Shown piece after piece: positions 34,543 through 42,265 of a stretch of DNA of 56,511 nucleotides (positions are counted from its first letter, which is position 1; each line of letters starts with the position of its first letter). Origin of the DNA: CAADGU01 sp964581605 (GTDB taxonomy: Bacteria; Chloroflexota; Anaerolineae; Promineifilales; Promineifilaceae); the NCBI GenBank assembly GCA_964581605.1, contig CAZOPF010000027.1:1-56511 (forward strand), read 5' to 3'. The position numbers were made by a program, and so were the translations under genes. A model generated the notes under the pieces. It saw only the letters and a list, made by a program, of their open reading frames with translations. It was not told where the DNA came from and made no database searches.

Positions 34543-35151
34543 TTACCGGTCAGACAACACGGGGGATTTGCCGATCCAGGTTTCATCGGTCACGGCCGTG
34601 ACTAAAAACCGCGCAAAATCTTCCCTTGATAACGTCGTTTTCATATTTTTGTTGAGCGGGCCACTATACAAATTACCGGTAGCCGGTTTGTCCACCAACC
34701 GGGGGGCACGCACCAGCGTCCACGCCAGGCCAGAGTGCTGCACCACATCGGCAATTGCCAGGCTCTCCTCATACACCTGCCGCGAAAAGGTTTTGATCAA
34801 CCTGGAGATCAGTTTGCTGGAAAAAGTTGGCTCATCACCCTCCCTTTTCACACCCGCGCCAGAAGTAACGATCAGCCGCCGCACACCCGCACGCTGCATC
34901 GCGGCGACAATGTTTTGGATGCCAGCCAGCGTTGGCGAGAGAGTGCTGATAACCGCCTCAGCACCGGCAATGGTTTGGGCAACGGCCGTTGGCTCCAATA
35001 CATCCCCTTTAATCACCGTCAACTTGTCTGATTGAACTGCCAGGCGGGCGGGTGTCCGGGCTAAAACCACCACCTCATGCCCTGCCGCCAACGCCTGCTG
35101 CACCACATGCAACCCGGTACGTCCGGTTCCCCCAAAAACTGCAATTCTCAT
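34543..35151 (-). CDS. NAD(P)-binding reductase-like protein (NmrA/BVR-B type)
   Basis: 202 residues. Rossmann motif MRIAVFGGTGRTGLHVVQQA, then VVVLARTPARL, DVLEPTAV, and VRRLIVTSGAGV; the C-terminus has LVRAPRLVD. This is the atypical short-chain dehydrogenase group that includes biliverdin reductase B-like flavin/quinone reductases. TATAAG and AAGGAG lie upstream on the minus strand. A palindromic TetR-type site (35183-35194) is in its promoter region, and the tetR gene is immediately upstream, so it is probably the regulated target and acts in a redox or quinone stress response (inference). Confidence 0.88.
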   Translation of the reverse strand: MRIAVFGGTGRTGLHVVQQALAAGHEVVVLARTPARLAVQSDKLTVIKGDVLEPTAVAQTIAGAEAVISTLSPTLAGIQNIVAAMQRAGVRRLIVTSGAGVKREGDEPTFSSKLISRLIKTFSRQVYEESLAIADVVQHSGLAWTLVRAPRLVDKPATGNLYSGPLNKNMKTTLSREDFARFLVTAVTDETWIGKSPVLSDR

Positions 35152-35182
35152 GGTTTTGTTTCTCCTTATAGAAATTAGTTAC

Positions 35183-35194
35183 TAGACCAGTCTG
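35183..35194 (-). promoter_or_regulatory. Candidate operator TAGACCAGTCTG upstream of the reductase
   Basis: Near-palindrome TAGACCAGTCTG followed by TATATT. The same TAGACCAGT core lies in the tetR promoter (35826-35840, minus strand). It resembles the LmrA/YxaF-type operator as I remember it (TAGACC-GTCTA). It probably binds the adjacent TetR protein. Confidence 0.65.
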
Positions 35195-35226
35195 TATATT
35201 CACGGCAAAAAATTTTGGCTCTTCGC

Positions 35227-35793
35227 CTACACACTACATTGCAACAGAAGCCCGATCTCTTCGGCCACATCCAGCAAAGGTTGCGGGCTATGCTGGCTGC
35301 GGCTGAGAATGATGCCGCCTTCCAATGCAGAAATGATCAGCGCTGCCAATCGCCGCGCACGGGCCTCGTCAAAATTTCCCTGCCGCAACTTCTCCGCAAA
35401 AACCTCTTGCCAGCTCTGATAAGCCTGGTGACACGCTTCGCGCAGCCGGTCGTTAGTAGAAGCGGATTCCAGAGCAATGGCGGTAATTGGCCCCCCGGCG
35501 CGATAACCTGAAGCATCTACCTGAGCAGCCAGTAGGGTAATGAAGGTGGTCACGGCCGTAGCCGGATCATCAATCTCAGCCATCACACCACGAATGCGCT
35601 GCTCAATCAGCCGCCCGGAATTACCCACAACCGCTACACCCAGCTCTTCTTTGCCATCTGGGAAGTAGTAATACAAAGAGCCTTTTGGCGCACCACTTTC
35701 AACCAGTATCTGGTTCAAACCTGTGGCATGGTATCCCTGCGTCTCCATCAACTGGCAGGCCATATCAATAATTTGATTGCGTTTTTCACTCAT
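35227..35793 (-). CDS. TetR-family regulator, LmrA/YxaF-like
   Basis: 188 residues from ATG 35793. Helix-turn-helix: IIDMACQLMETQGYHATGLNQILVESGAPKGSLYYYF, the standard TetR DNA-binding unit. The C-terminal domain (FITLLAAQVDASGYRAGGPITAIALES) matches the LmrA/YxaF group, which responds to flavonoids, drugs or similar small molecules in Bacillus. The promoter (TTGACA-17-TATAAT) has the putative operator within its spacer, so autorepression is likely. The downstream reductase has the same site in front of it. Confidence 0.9.
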   Translation of the reverse strand: MSEKRNQIIDMACQLMETQGYHATGLNQILVESGAPKGSLYYYFPDGKEELGVAVVGNSGRLIEQRIRGVMAEIDDPATAVTTFITLLAAQVDASGYRAGGPITAIALESASTNDRLREACHQAYQSWQEVFAEKLRQGNFDEARARRLAALIISALEGGIILSRSQHSPQPLLDVAEEIGLLLQCSV

Positions 35794-35818
35794 AGTTTTT
35801 CCAATCAAACTTTCCCAT

Positions 35819-35847
35819 ATTATAGCAACTGGTCTATATATTGTCAA
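35819..35847 (-). promoter_or_regulatory. tetR promoter with operator in the spacer
   Basis: On the minus strand, TTGACA (35842-35847), a 17-base spacer and TATAAT (35819-35824): a full consensus promoter. The spacer contains TATAGACCAGTTG, matching the site at 35183. Confidence 0.85.
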
Positions 35848-35885
35848 CGGAGTCAGCCATTCTCAATTTGGAATATTTGCCGCCA

Positions 35886-35945
35886 CCGCCGCCCCCTACA
35901 TCGCCGTCAGGACGTTGGCGATGTGCTGCCAGGGTTCGAGACGGC
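35886..35945 (-). pseudogene. Duplicated 3' end of the HD-domain gene
   Basis: About 60 bases match 36692-36752, the 3' coding end of the HD gene, with about six mismatches. On the minus strand it reads GRLEPWQHIANVLTAM then a stop, against GRLELWQHIGHVLTAMQ in the intact gene. It lies just beyond the PIN toxin, so the toxin-antitoxin pair is bracketed by two copies of the host gene end. Confidence 0.8.
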
Positions 35946-35960
35946 CATGAACCTCTACAA

Positions 35961-36372
35961 TCACCAAATCACCGGCAAAATACCGGCCTGTGTGATAGTT
36001 CGATCTTTGGTAATGATCTCTACAGAATCGCCTAAGTCTCGAAGATGCAAACCTGTGCTGACGATAAAACGATCATGCAGTTCGGGAATTTGCAATCCTT
36101 CTGGTGTGAGACGCCGTTCAAAAACGTCCCACGTGAGAGGAAAAATCTCAATACGTTTATCGTTGTGTACATCAGTCAGCAGGTCTTTTGTAGTGGGAAT
36201 GCCAATACGCCCGCGCTCAATGAGAAATGCTGCTTCCGCCAGGGGCAATAAGTGGCAAAACCATGAGGCTATCGGCTGCCCCCCATCTTGATTTTAGCCT
36301 GACGGCCCAGTTTTGGATTACCTCCAAATACCAGACAAGTGCATGGGTATCCAAAATGAGTTTATTCGCCAT
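35961..36372 (-). pseudogene. VapC-type PIN toxin, broken by a one-base frameshift
   Basis: The N-terminal piece MANKLILDTHALVWYLE and the C-terminal piece LAEAAFLIERGRIG with ELHDRFIVST and IITKDRTI are in different frames. Removing one base from the four-G run at 36242-36245 joins them into a ~136-residue PIN protein (VLPLIALAEAAF across the joint) with all four acidic positions. Either it is inactive or there is a sequencing error in the homopolymer. It overlaps the antitoxin by 11 bases. It would be an RNase toxin if restored. Confidence 0.85.
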
Positions 36373-36592
36373 TGAGTTCGTTCTCTGTGGGATGCCATTC
36401 GGCAATAGCAAAATCTTCTAAGGATGACAGGCGATTGTCTTTGTATTTGCCAAATTGCAGGGGCTTTGAATCTTGCGCCGGGAAAGGGATAAGTGTAGCT
36501 GTCACCCGTTGAATGAGGCGCAGGCGAGAGTCTGGTGAAAGTTGATTCACTTGCTTGAGAATATCGTCCAAAACATCAGCATCCGCTGCCAT
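36362..36592 (-). CDS. Antitoxin partner of the frameshifted PIN toxin
   Basis: 76 residues. N-terminal helices LDDILKQVNQLSPDSRLRLIQRVTATLI, then a neutralising tail with FGKYKDNRLSSLEDFAIAEWHPTENEL. The ending AEWHPTE-EL is, as I recall, characteristic of a small antitoxin family paired with PIN toxins in cyanobacteria and Chloroflexi. AAGGAGA precedes the ATG. The gene remains intact although its toxin frame is broken, which would be harmless to the cell. Confidence 0.8.
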   Translation of the reverse strand: MAADADVLDDILKQVNQLSPDSRLRLIQRVTATLIPFPAQDSKPLQFGKYKDNRLSSLEDFAIAEWHPTENELNGE

Positions 36593-36653
36593 TTTTGTAT
36601 CTCCTTAAACAGCCGCCTTAAACAACCTTTGCCTATTCTATCACACCTACCAC

Positions 36654-37253
36654 TCATCCATGCCCTAAACGGCCGTCTAGCTCTAACACCTCCGCCGCCC
36701 CCTGCATTGCCGTCAGGACGTGGCCAATGTGCTGCCAGAGTTCGAGACGGCCGTCAAAACAGGCCCGGCTAAAATCATCGGTCACCGCTACCACATGCTC
36801 CCGGTCTACCCCGGCGGCAAAACGTTTGTCCTTCCACTTATTGCGCACCGATTTCAGTTCCAGGTCGTGGATGTTGCGCGACGGCCGTACCAATGTCGCC
36901 GCAATGATCAAGCCCGTAATCTCATCACAGGCCAGTAAGGCAAAATCAATGGGCTGCTCCCGTTCCACCCCGGTCCCCTCCGTATTGTGGCTCAAAATCG
37001 TGTGAACAACTGCCTCATTAAAGCCCCGCTCCCGCAAAATCGGCGCGCCCGCCAGTGGATGCCGGTGCAAATCCGGGTGAATTTCCCAATCAAAATCATG
37101 GAGCAGCCCCACCACTTCCCACAACTCCGCATCCGCCCCCAATAACTTCGCATACCAGCGCATCGCCGCGCTCACCGCCAGCATATGCCGCCGCAGCCCC
37201 CCATCCTGCACAAACTCACAAACTATTGCCCATGCCTGGTCACGGCCGTTCAT
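36654..37253 (-). CDS. HD-domain phosphohydrolase-like protein
   Basis: 199 residues. Metal-binding HD pattern: RRHMLAVSAAM (first His), VVGLLHDFDWE (His-Asp pair), HPLAGAPILRERG and ILSHNTEG, and LLACDEITG (distal Asp). This is the small stand-alone HD group seen next to nucleotide metabolism genes, likely acting on a nucleotide or phosphate ester. AGAGGT upstream of the ATG. Its 3' end is partly duplicated at 35886-35945, across an inserted toxin-antitoxin pair. Four ACGGCCGT octamers. Confidence 0.9.
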   Translation of the reverse strand: MNGRDQAWAIVCEFVQDGGLRRHMLAVSAAMRWYAKLLGADAELWEVVGLLHDFDWEIHPDLHRHPLAGAPILRERGFNEAVVHTILSHNTEGTGVEREQPIDFALLACDEITGLIIAATLVRPSRNIHDLELKSVRNKWKDKRFAAGVDREHVVAVTDDFSRACFDGRLELWQHIGHVLTAMQGAAEVLELDGRLGHG

Positions 37254-37260
37254 CGTACCT

Positions 37261-37290
37261 CTGGAATTAGGAATTATGAATTAGGAAGGA
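37261..37290. repeat. One-armed short-unit array (GGAATTA type)
   Basis: GGAATTAGGAATTATGAATTAGGAA between the HD and ricT genes, with no clear inverted arm. The rest of the spacer shows nothing else. Confidence 0.6.
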
Positions 37291-37326
37291 AGCGTCACCC
37301 CAACACCTCTTCACCTGCTCACCTCA

Positions 37327-38265
37327 TCACTCCAACTCCTCATCCTCTTCGTCCGCTGGTGCAGTTTTCGCGCCACAGTCGCAGCCGCCGTTTTCGTGTT
37401 TGGAGCAGCCCGCCTCTGCTTTCTTTTGCAGCGCCTCCAGTTCGTCTAGCGGTTCTAACTCGTGGCGGAAAAATTCATGCCATTCACCTTCGATATCCAC
37501 CACCACCGAATCCCGCAGCACCCGCACATCCCGCACCCGCCCTTCGCCACGCGGCGTGCCAATCCGTTTGCCCAACTTCGGCAGCGTCTTTTTCGCCTCC
37601 ACATACTGCTCATACTCATACACCAGGCAGCAGCGCAAACGGCCGCACATCCCCGTAATCTCCTGCGGACTCAGCGAAATCCCCTGCTCCTTCGCCATGC
37701 GAATCGAAACCGGGCTAAACTCCGTCAAGAAAGTCGAACAGCAGCGCGGCCCACCACACGCCCCATACCCCCCCATAATTTTCGCCACATCACGCGGCCC
37801 AATCAGCCGCATCTCAATCCGCGCCCGAAACGCCTTGCTCATCGCATTTTGCAGCGGTTTAATCTCCAGTTTCTTATTCTCAGTGGTATAGTGAATGGTC
37901 AACCACGAGCCATCAAAGCTGTACTCCGCCTTCACAAACTTCGCATCGCTATAATTGAGTTCGGCCGCCTTCTCCCGGCACGTAATCAGCGCGTCCAACT
38001 CCCTCGACTCCCACAACTGCTTCATCACCAGATCACGCGGCGTTGCCTTGCGCTCAATGGCCCGCATCCCCTTTTGTTTATGCGCCTGCTCCGGGGTCAC
38101 AAAGGTCATAATCTGGCCCAACTGCCGCCCCCGTTTCGTCTCCACCAGCACATAATCGCCCATGGCCACATCGTGCTGCGCCCCCACTTTGAAATGATAC
38201 AACTTACCCAATTTCTGAAAACGAATCCCCACAAAGGGAGTCTTCTCTTGAATTACCGTTGTCAT
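37327..38265 (-). CDS. ricT: PSP1-domain protein RicT (YaaT-like)
   Basis: 312 residues. The PSP1 core carries two conserved cysteine clusters, YGACGGPRCCSTF (near residue 170) and MCGRLRCCLVYEYE (near 208). In Bacillus these bind an Fe-S cluster in the RicA-RicF-RicT complex, which promotes RNase Y mRNA processing. The N-terminal half has VGIRFQKLGKLYHF and YVLVETKRGRQLG. The C-terminal tail adds an extra Cys/His-rich segment (AGCSKHENGGCDCGA) and an acidic end. GGAG precedes the ATG. RicA and RicF are not in the window. It follows the Fe-S carrier mrp on the same strand. Confidence 0.92.
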   Translation of the reverse strand: MTTVIQEKTPFVGIRFQKLGKLYHFKVGAQHDVAMGDYVLVETKRGRQLGQIMTFVTPEQAHKQKGMRAIERKATPRDLVMKQLWESRELDALITCREKAAELNYSDAKFVKAEYSFDGSWLTIHYTTENKKLEIKPLQNAMSKAFRARIEMRLIGPRDVAKIMGGYGACGGPRCCSTFLTEFSPVSIRMAKEQGISLSPQEITGMCGRLRCCLVYEYEQYVEAKKTLPKLGKRIGTPRGEGRVRDVRVLRDSVVVDIEGEWHEFFRHELEPLDELEALQKKAEAGCSKHENGGCDCGAKTAPADEEDEELE

Positions 38266-38285
38266 ACGTTTAGCTCCAACTGCAT

Positions 38286-38320
38286 AGACCTGACAGGTTT
38301 TCTGAAACCTGTCAGGTCTT
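38286..38320 (-). terminator. Perfect hairpin between mrp and ricT
   Basis: AGACCTGACAGGTTT and AAACCTGTCAGGTCT form a 15-bp perfect stem with a 4-base loop, just after the mrp stop. AACC/TT follows only weakly. It probably separates or attenuates mrp and ricT transcription. Confidence 0.75.
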
Positions 38321-38322
38321 AA

Positions 38323-39390
38323 TCAACCTACCATCTGAATCGGAATAAAGTTTGCCTGATTCGCCAGCGACAACACGCTAATCCGTGCCGCCACCGTCCG
38401 CGCAATCTGGCGCAGGGCAAAGGCCGCCGCCGAATCGGGATAGGCAACCACCACCGGCTGGCCCGTGTCCCCGCCAATGCGGATATTGGCATCCATCGGC
38501 ACCGAACCCAAAAACTCCACATCATAATCCGCCGCCAGTTGTTCACCCGCGCCGGTACCAAAAATCTCGCCGCTCATATTCTCCACAATACCAATCGTGG
38601 GCACATCCAGTTTCTCAAACATCTTCATGCCGCGCAGGGCATCGGCCGCCGCCACCTGCATCGGCTGCGTCACAATAATCACCCCCGTCGGGGGTAATAT
38701 CTGCGCCAACGTCAATTGGGCGTCGCCCGTGCCCGGCGGCAGGTCTACAATCAGGTAATCCAGTTCCCCCCAGGCCACATCCGCCAAAAGCTGGCTGATG
38801 GCGCTGTGCAGCATGGGGCCACGCCAGATAAGCGGCTGATCCGGTCGTACTAAAAACGCCATGGAAATAAAGCGCACGCCATACTTTTCGGCAGGCACCA
38901 TTTGGCGATCTTTGATCGGCGGCAGTTGATTGACACCCATCATCATGGGCACATTGGGGCCTAAAATGTCAGCGTCCAGCAGCCCCACGCGCGCCCCTTC
39001 TTCAGCCAGGGCAATGGCTAAGTTGACGGCGATGGTAGATTTGCCCACGCCACCTTTGCCGCTGGAGACGGCGATGACGTTGCGGAAATTTTGGCCGAGG
39101 TCTTTGTTCTGGCGGGCGCTGGTGGGTACATTGGCGTCCCAGTTAATGGTGATCTTGCCGACATCCGGCAGTTTGGCCAGCGCCGCCCGTGCGTCCGCTT
39201 CCATTTTGCCCTTGAGCGGGCAGGCGGGGGTGGTGAGCATGATGGTGAAGGAGATGTCACGGCCGTTCACCTGCAAATTCCGAATCATATTGAGCGAGAC
39301 TAAGTCCCGGTGTAATTCAGGCTCTATCACCGTCGCCAAAGCGGCCCGCACCGCTTCGGATGTAATTTGATTGTTTTTGTTTCCAAACAT
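38323..39390 (-). CDS. mrp: Mrp/NBP35-family Fe-S carrier ATPase, lacking the CxxC
   Basis: 355 residues. N-terminal MIP18 (DUF59) domain (ALATVIEPELHRDLVSL, then TTPACPLKGKMEADA), then a deviant Walker A P-loop NTPase: VIAVSSGKGGVGKSTIAVNL near residue 108 and LLDADILGPNVP. Family members hold a 4Fe-4S cluster at a dimer interface through a C-terminal CxxC in the ENMS...CPHC loop. Here the loop reads VENMSGEIFGTGAGEQ, and the Cys pair is absent. It sits with complex I genes, and Mrp-like Ind1 helps assemble complex I in mitochondria. Confidence 0.9.
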   Translation of the reverse strand: MFGNKNNQITSEAVRAALATVIEPELHRDLVSLNMIRNLQVNGRDISFTIMLTTPACPLKGKMEADARAALAKLPDVGKITINWDANVPTSARQNKDLGQNFRNVIAVSSGKGGVGKSTIAVNLAIALAEEGARVGLLDADILGPNVPMMMGVNQLPPIKDRQMVPAEKYGVRFISMAFLVRPDQPLIWRGPMLHSAISQLLADVAWGELDYLIVDLPPGTGDAQLTLAQILPPTGVIIVTQPMQVAAADALRGMKMFEKLDVPTIGIVENMSGEIFGTGAGEQLAADYDVEFLGSVPMDANIRIGGDTGQPVVVAYPDSAAAFALRQIARTVAARISVLSLANQANFIPIQMVG

Positions 39391-39402
39391 AACTCTCTAT
39401 CT

Positions 39403-39456
39403 TTGGTAATTGAGTGATTGGGTAATTGGGTAATTAGGTAATTACTCAATCACCCC
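39403..39456. repeat. Inverted short-unit array (GGTAATTG type)
   Basis: GGTAATTGAGTGATTGGGTAATTGGG then ATTACTCAATCACCCC in the mrp-nuoI spacer. Confidence 0.85.
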
Positions 39457-39496
39457 ATAAATAAAATTGCGCATGGCCGCAAAGCCATACGCAATT
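39457..39496 (-). terminator. Intrinsic terminator of the nuo block
   Basis: Stem 39465-39477 with 39484-39496 (AATTGCGCATGGC against GCCATACGCAATT, one A-C mismatch) and, on the minus strand, a following TTTTATTTAT. It lies 42 bases after the nuoI stop and is the best intrinsic terminator in the window. Confidence 0.88.
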
Positions 39497-39537
39497 ATAA
39501 CCATTAAAACTAAATTTGGGCGGAGATGAGTTGATGG

Positions 39538-40230
39538 CTAATACGTGTCACCACGATACATCAGTTGGCGGGCATGTTCATCCGCCAGGGTCGGGTCAGG
39601 TTCGCCATCACCGGCCTGTTTGGCCTTCTTTTTGGCTTTGGCCTCTTCCACAAAGTTGCGGGCCGCTTCTTCGGCGGCCGCTTTCTTGGGGGCAATCTCG
39701 CGCCAGTAGCTTAGCGGTTTGCTCAGCCGTTCCTTGTCGTGAATGTGGGCGGTGGTGCGATTGTAGCTGGCCAGTTCGTAGTCATGATCCAGCTTGATGG
39801 CGTCAAACGGGCAGAATTCCATGCAAAAGCCACAGTTCATGCAAATATCAATATCAATGAAAAAGGCGTTGGGTTCGGGTTTGGGACGGCCGTTGGGCTG
39901 TTTGCCTCGTTCAATCCAGATGCACTGTGGCGGGCACACTTTAGCGCAAATACCACACGACGTACACCAATCTTTGCCCCACTTCTGCCCCGGCGGGGGA
40001 TCGTCCGTCACCAGAAACGGCACAAAGCGGAAACGTTCCGGCACTTCCAGCTTTTCTTCCGGGTAAAAGACCGTCTTCACGCCGCGCCCTTTCACCCCCT
40101 GGCGCACTTGCAGGGCTTCGTCGTTGTAATAACGGCCGCCCCGCGCTGCCCAGTAAAAATCATCCAGGTACGAATCCACAAAATGTTTCATGACCACAGC
40201 CATGCCTTTGAGAATGCCAGTTCCGTACAT
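39538..40230 (-). CDS. nuoI: NADH-quinone oxidoreductase subunit I (2x4Fe-4S)
   Basis: 230 residues. Peripheral-arm ferredoxin subunit carrying clusters N6a and N6b: CTSCGICAKVCPPQCIW near residue 88 and CMNCGFCMEFCPFDAI near 134. The N-terminus (KGMAVVMKHFVDSYL) resembles the usual membrane-surface helix. The C-terminus is extended by a charged Ala/Glu/Lys-rich helix (AEEAARNFVEEAKAKKKAK). GAGGT before the ATG. Last gene of the nuoB-nuoCD-nuoI run. Confidence 0.95.
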   Translation of the reverse strand: MYGTGILKGMAVVMKHFVDSYLDDFYWAARGGRYYNDEALQVRQGVKGRGVKTVFYPEEKLEVPERFRFVPFLVTDDPPPGQKWGKDWCTSCGICAKVCPPQCIWIERGKQPNGRPKPEPNAFFIDIDICMNCGFCMEFCPFDAIKLDHDYELASYNRTTAHIHDKERLSKPLSYWREIAPKKAAAEEAARNFVEEAKAKKKAKQAGDGEPDPTLADEHARQLMYRGDTY

Positions 40231-40231
40231 A

Positions 40232-40313
40232 GTACCTCGAATTAGGAATTATGAATTAGGAATTATGAATTAGGAATGAGCTTCATAATTCATAATTCCT
40301 AATTCATAATTTG
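40232..40313. repeat. Inverted short-unit array (GAATTAG/GAATTAT type)
   Basis: GAATTAGGAATTATGAATTA on the left and ATAATTCATAATTCCTAATT on the right, meeting around GGAATGAGCTTC. It fills the nuoI-nuoCD spacer. Confidence 0.9.
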
Positions 40314-40314
40314 A

Positions 40315-42156
40315 TTACCTGTCTACCTCGCCTAACACAATATCAATACTACCCAAAATCACCACAATATCCGCCACCTTGTGCCCCTGGCACATCTTGC
40401 CCAGGGGGGTCAGGTTGATGAAGGAAGGGGCGCGGACGTGGTAGCGGTCGGGGTTGCCCTCACGGCGGCGGGCGGTGATGTAGTAGCCGAGTTCACCTTT
40501 GGGGTTTTCCACACGGCCGTAAGCCTCCCCGGCCCGCGGCGCCCGCAGCGCATATTGCGGTTTGTCGCTGTTAATCTTTTGCCCGGCCGTCGCTTTGAGG
40601 TGCGGTAACACCTGCTGCAAAATGCGCAAACTCTGGCGCATCTCCTCCATGCGAATATCGTACCGATCCATCACATCGCCGTTAAAACGCACCGGGATGT
40701 CAAAATCCAGATGGGGATAGAACGAATAGGGATTGGCGCGGCGCACGTCATATTGCACGCCACTGGCACGTAACACCGGCCCGGCCGTACTGTAAGCAAT
40801 CGCATCCTCCCGCGATAACACGCCTACACCGATACTGCGCGAACGCACAATCTCATTACCCGTCATCAACCGGTCACCCTGTTCCAATACACGAGGAAGA
40901 TTCCCGTAAATTAGCTCTTCTAAAAATTGCATGGTGGGCGTGCCACGCACATCATCCGGCAAATCATAAGCCACCCCACCAAAACGCATGTAATTGCACA
41001 TCATCCGCGAACCGGCTGTCGCCTCAAAAAAGTCCAGAATCAACTCCCGTTCCAGGTAAAAATAGAGCATGGGTGTTTGCAGCGCGCCCAGGTCATTGAG
41101 CAAAAAACCCAGCGCCCACAGGTGGTTACAAATGCGGGTCAGTTCCACCATGAGGATGCGCAGCCACTCCGCCCGCTCCGTCACTTCCATGCCAAACAGC
41201 TTTTCCACCCCCAGCACGTAGCCATGATTGTTGCTCATGGAGGAGAGATAATCGAGGCGGTCGGTGTAGGGGATGTTTTGAATGAAGGTGTTGCGTTCGC
41301 CAATTTTCTCGTGATTGCGATGCAGATAGCCCATCACCGGTTTCAAATCCACCACTGTTTCCCCATCTAACACTACCACCATACGGAACACGCCATGCGT
41401 GGAGGGGTGCTGCGGGCCGATATTGACCGTTACTTTGTCCGTTTTGATGCCCGTACCGGGGTCAATGACGTGCGTTTCGCCCGGCAAGTACATCTCCGTT
41501 TCCACGTCATATTCATCGCCGGTAGGCTGCCAGCCGGCGGGGTATTGCACATTTTTGCCGTAGGGGTTCTTCTCCTCGGCACGGAAGACGCCCCCATCCG
41601 GCCAACGGCTGCCAAAGGGTTTCTTTTCTTCTTCAAAAAAGGCCTCTTTCCAATCTTTGCGCAGGGGGTGCCCCTGAAAACCATCCCAGGTGAGAATGCG
41701 GCGCAGGTCGGGGTGCCCTTCAAAATGAAGGCCGATCAAATCCCACGCTTCGCGCTCTTGAAAGTCGGCGCCGGGCCAGACAGGGACGAGGGAGGGGATG
41801 GAGGGATTGTCGCGGTCTACCTGCACGTGCAGCACCAGAGCGTCGCCGCCTTGATCCAGGCTGTAGGTGTGGTAGACAGCTTCCAGTTTGTTTTCGCTGA
41901 ACAGGTCTACGCCGGTGACGCTGCTGAGGTAGTTGAAGCCAAAGTCGTCCCGCAAGGCGGTGGCTACTTCCACTAATTTGTCTGCGCTCACCACCACACC
42001 ACTGTATCCTTCGCGGGTCTCATCGGTCACGGCATCAGGGAAGCGTTCTTTGAGCAAGGCAGCGGCACGGGCAACAGGGTCGTCGGACACGGCCGTAGCC
42101 ACCTCCATCATCTCTTCATCTTGCGGTTCGGGTGCATCTAAAATTAGTTCACTCAT
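40315..42156 (-). CDS. nuoCD: NADH-quinone oxidoreductase subunits C and D, fused
   Basis: 613 residues from ATG 42156. Residues about 40-175 are NuoC (DFGFNYLSSVTGVDLF, then FQEREAWDLIGLHFEGHP). Residues about 215-613 are NuoD, which lines the quinone site: GPQHPSTHGVFRMVV with the conserved His, MGYLHRNHEKIGE, NNHGYVLGVEKLFG, and the C-terminal DIVVILGSIDIVLGEVDR. C-D fusion is known in enterobacteria and other groups. An acidic N-terminal leader of about 30 residues (APEPQDEEMMEVA) is extra. Lies between nuoB and nuoI; spacers on both sides hold inverted arrays. Confidence 0.96.
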   Translation of the reverse strand: MSELILDAPEPQDEEMMEVATAVSDDPVARAAALLKERFPDAVTDETREGYSGVVVSADKLVEVATALRDDFGFNYLSSVTGVDLFSENKLEAVYHTYSLDQGGDALVLHVQVDRDNPSIPSLVPVWPGADFQEREAWDLIGLHFEGHPDLRRILTWDGFQGHPLRKDWKEAFFEEEKKPFGSRWPDGGVFRAEEKNPYGKNVQYPAGWQPTGDEYDVETEMYLPGETHVIDPGTGIKTDKVTVNIGPQHPSTHGVFRMVVVLDGETVVDLKPVMGYLHRNHEKIGERNTFIQNIPYTDRLDYLSSMSNNHGYVLGVEKLFGMEVTERAEWLRILMVELTRICNHLWALGFLLNDLGALQTPMLYFYLERELILDFFEATAGSRMMCNYMRFGGVAYDLPDDVRGTPTMQFLEELIYGNLPRVLEQGDRLMTGNEIVRSRSIGVGVLSREDAIAYSTAGPVLRASGVQYDVRRANPYSFYPHLDFDIPVRFNGDVMDRYDIRMEEMRQSLRILQQVLPHLKATAGQKINSDKPQYALRAPRAGEAYGRVENPKGELGYYITARRREGNPDRYHVRAPSFINLTPLGKMCQGHKVADIVVILGSIDIVLGEVDR

Positions 42157-42177
42157 GGGGAATTCTTCCAAAATAAT

Positions 42178-42258
42178 CGGGTTGCAAGTAGCAGGTTGCA
42201 GGTTGCAAGTGGTTGTTGCCAGAGCAACTTGCCACTTGCCACATATAACTTGCCACCC
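42178..42258. repeat. Inverted short-unit array (GTTGCAAG/GGCAAGT type)
   Basis: GTTGCAAGTAGCAGGTTGCA and AACTTGCCACTTGCCACATA arms in the nuoCD-nuoB spacer. Confidence 0.85.
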
Positions 42259-42265
42259 ATTGAAA

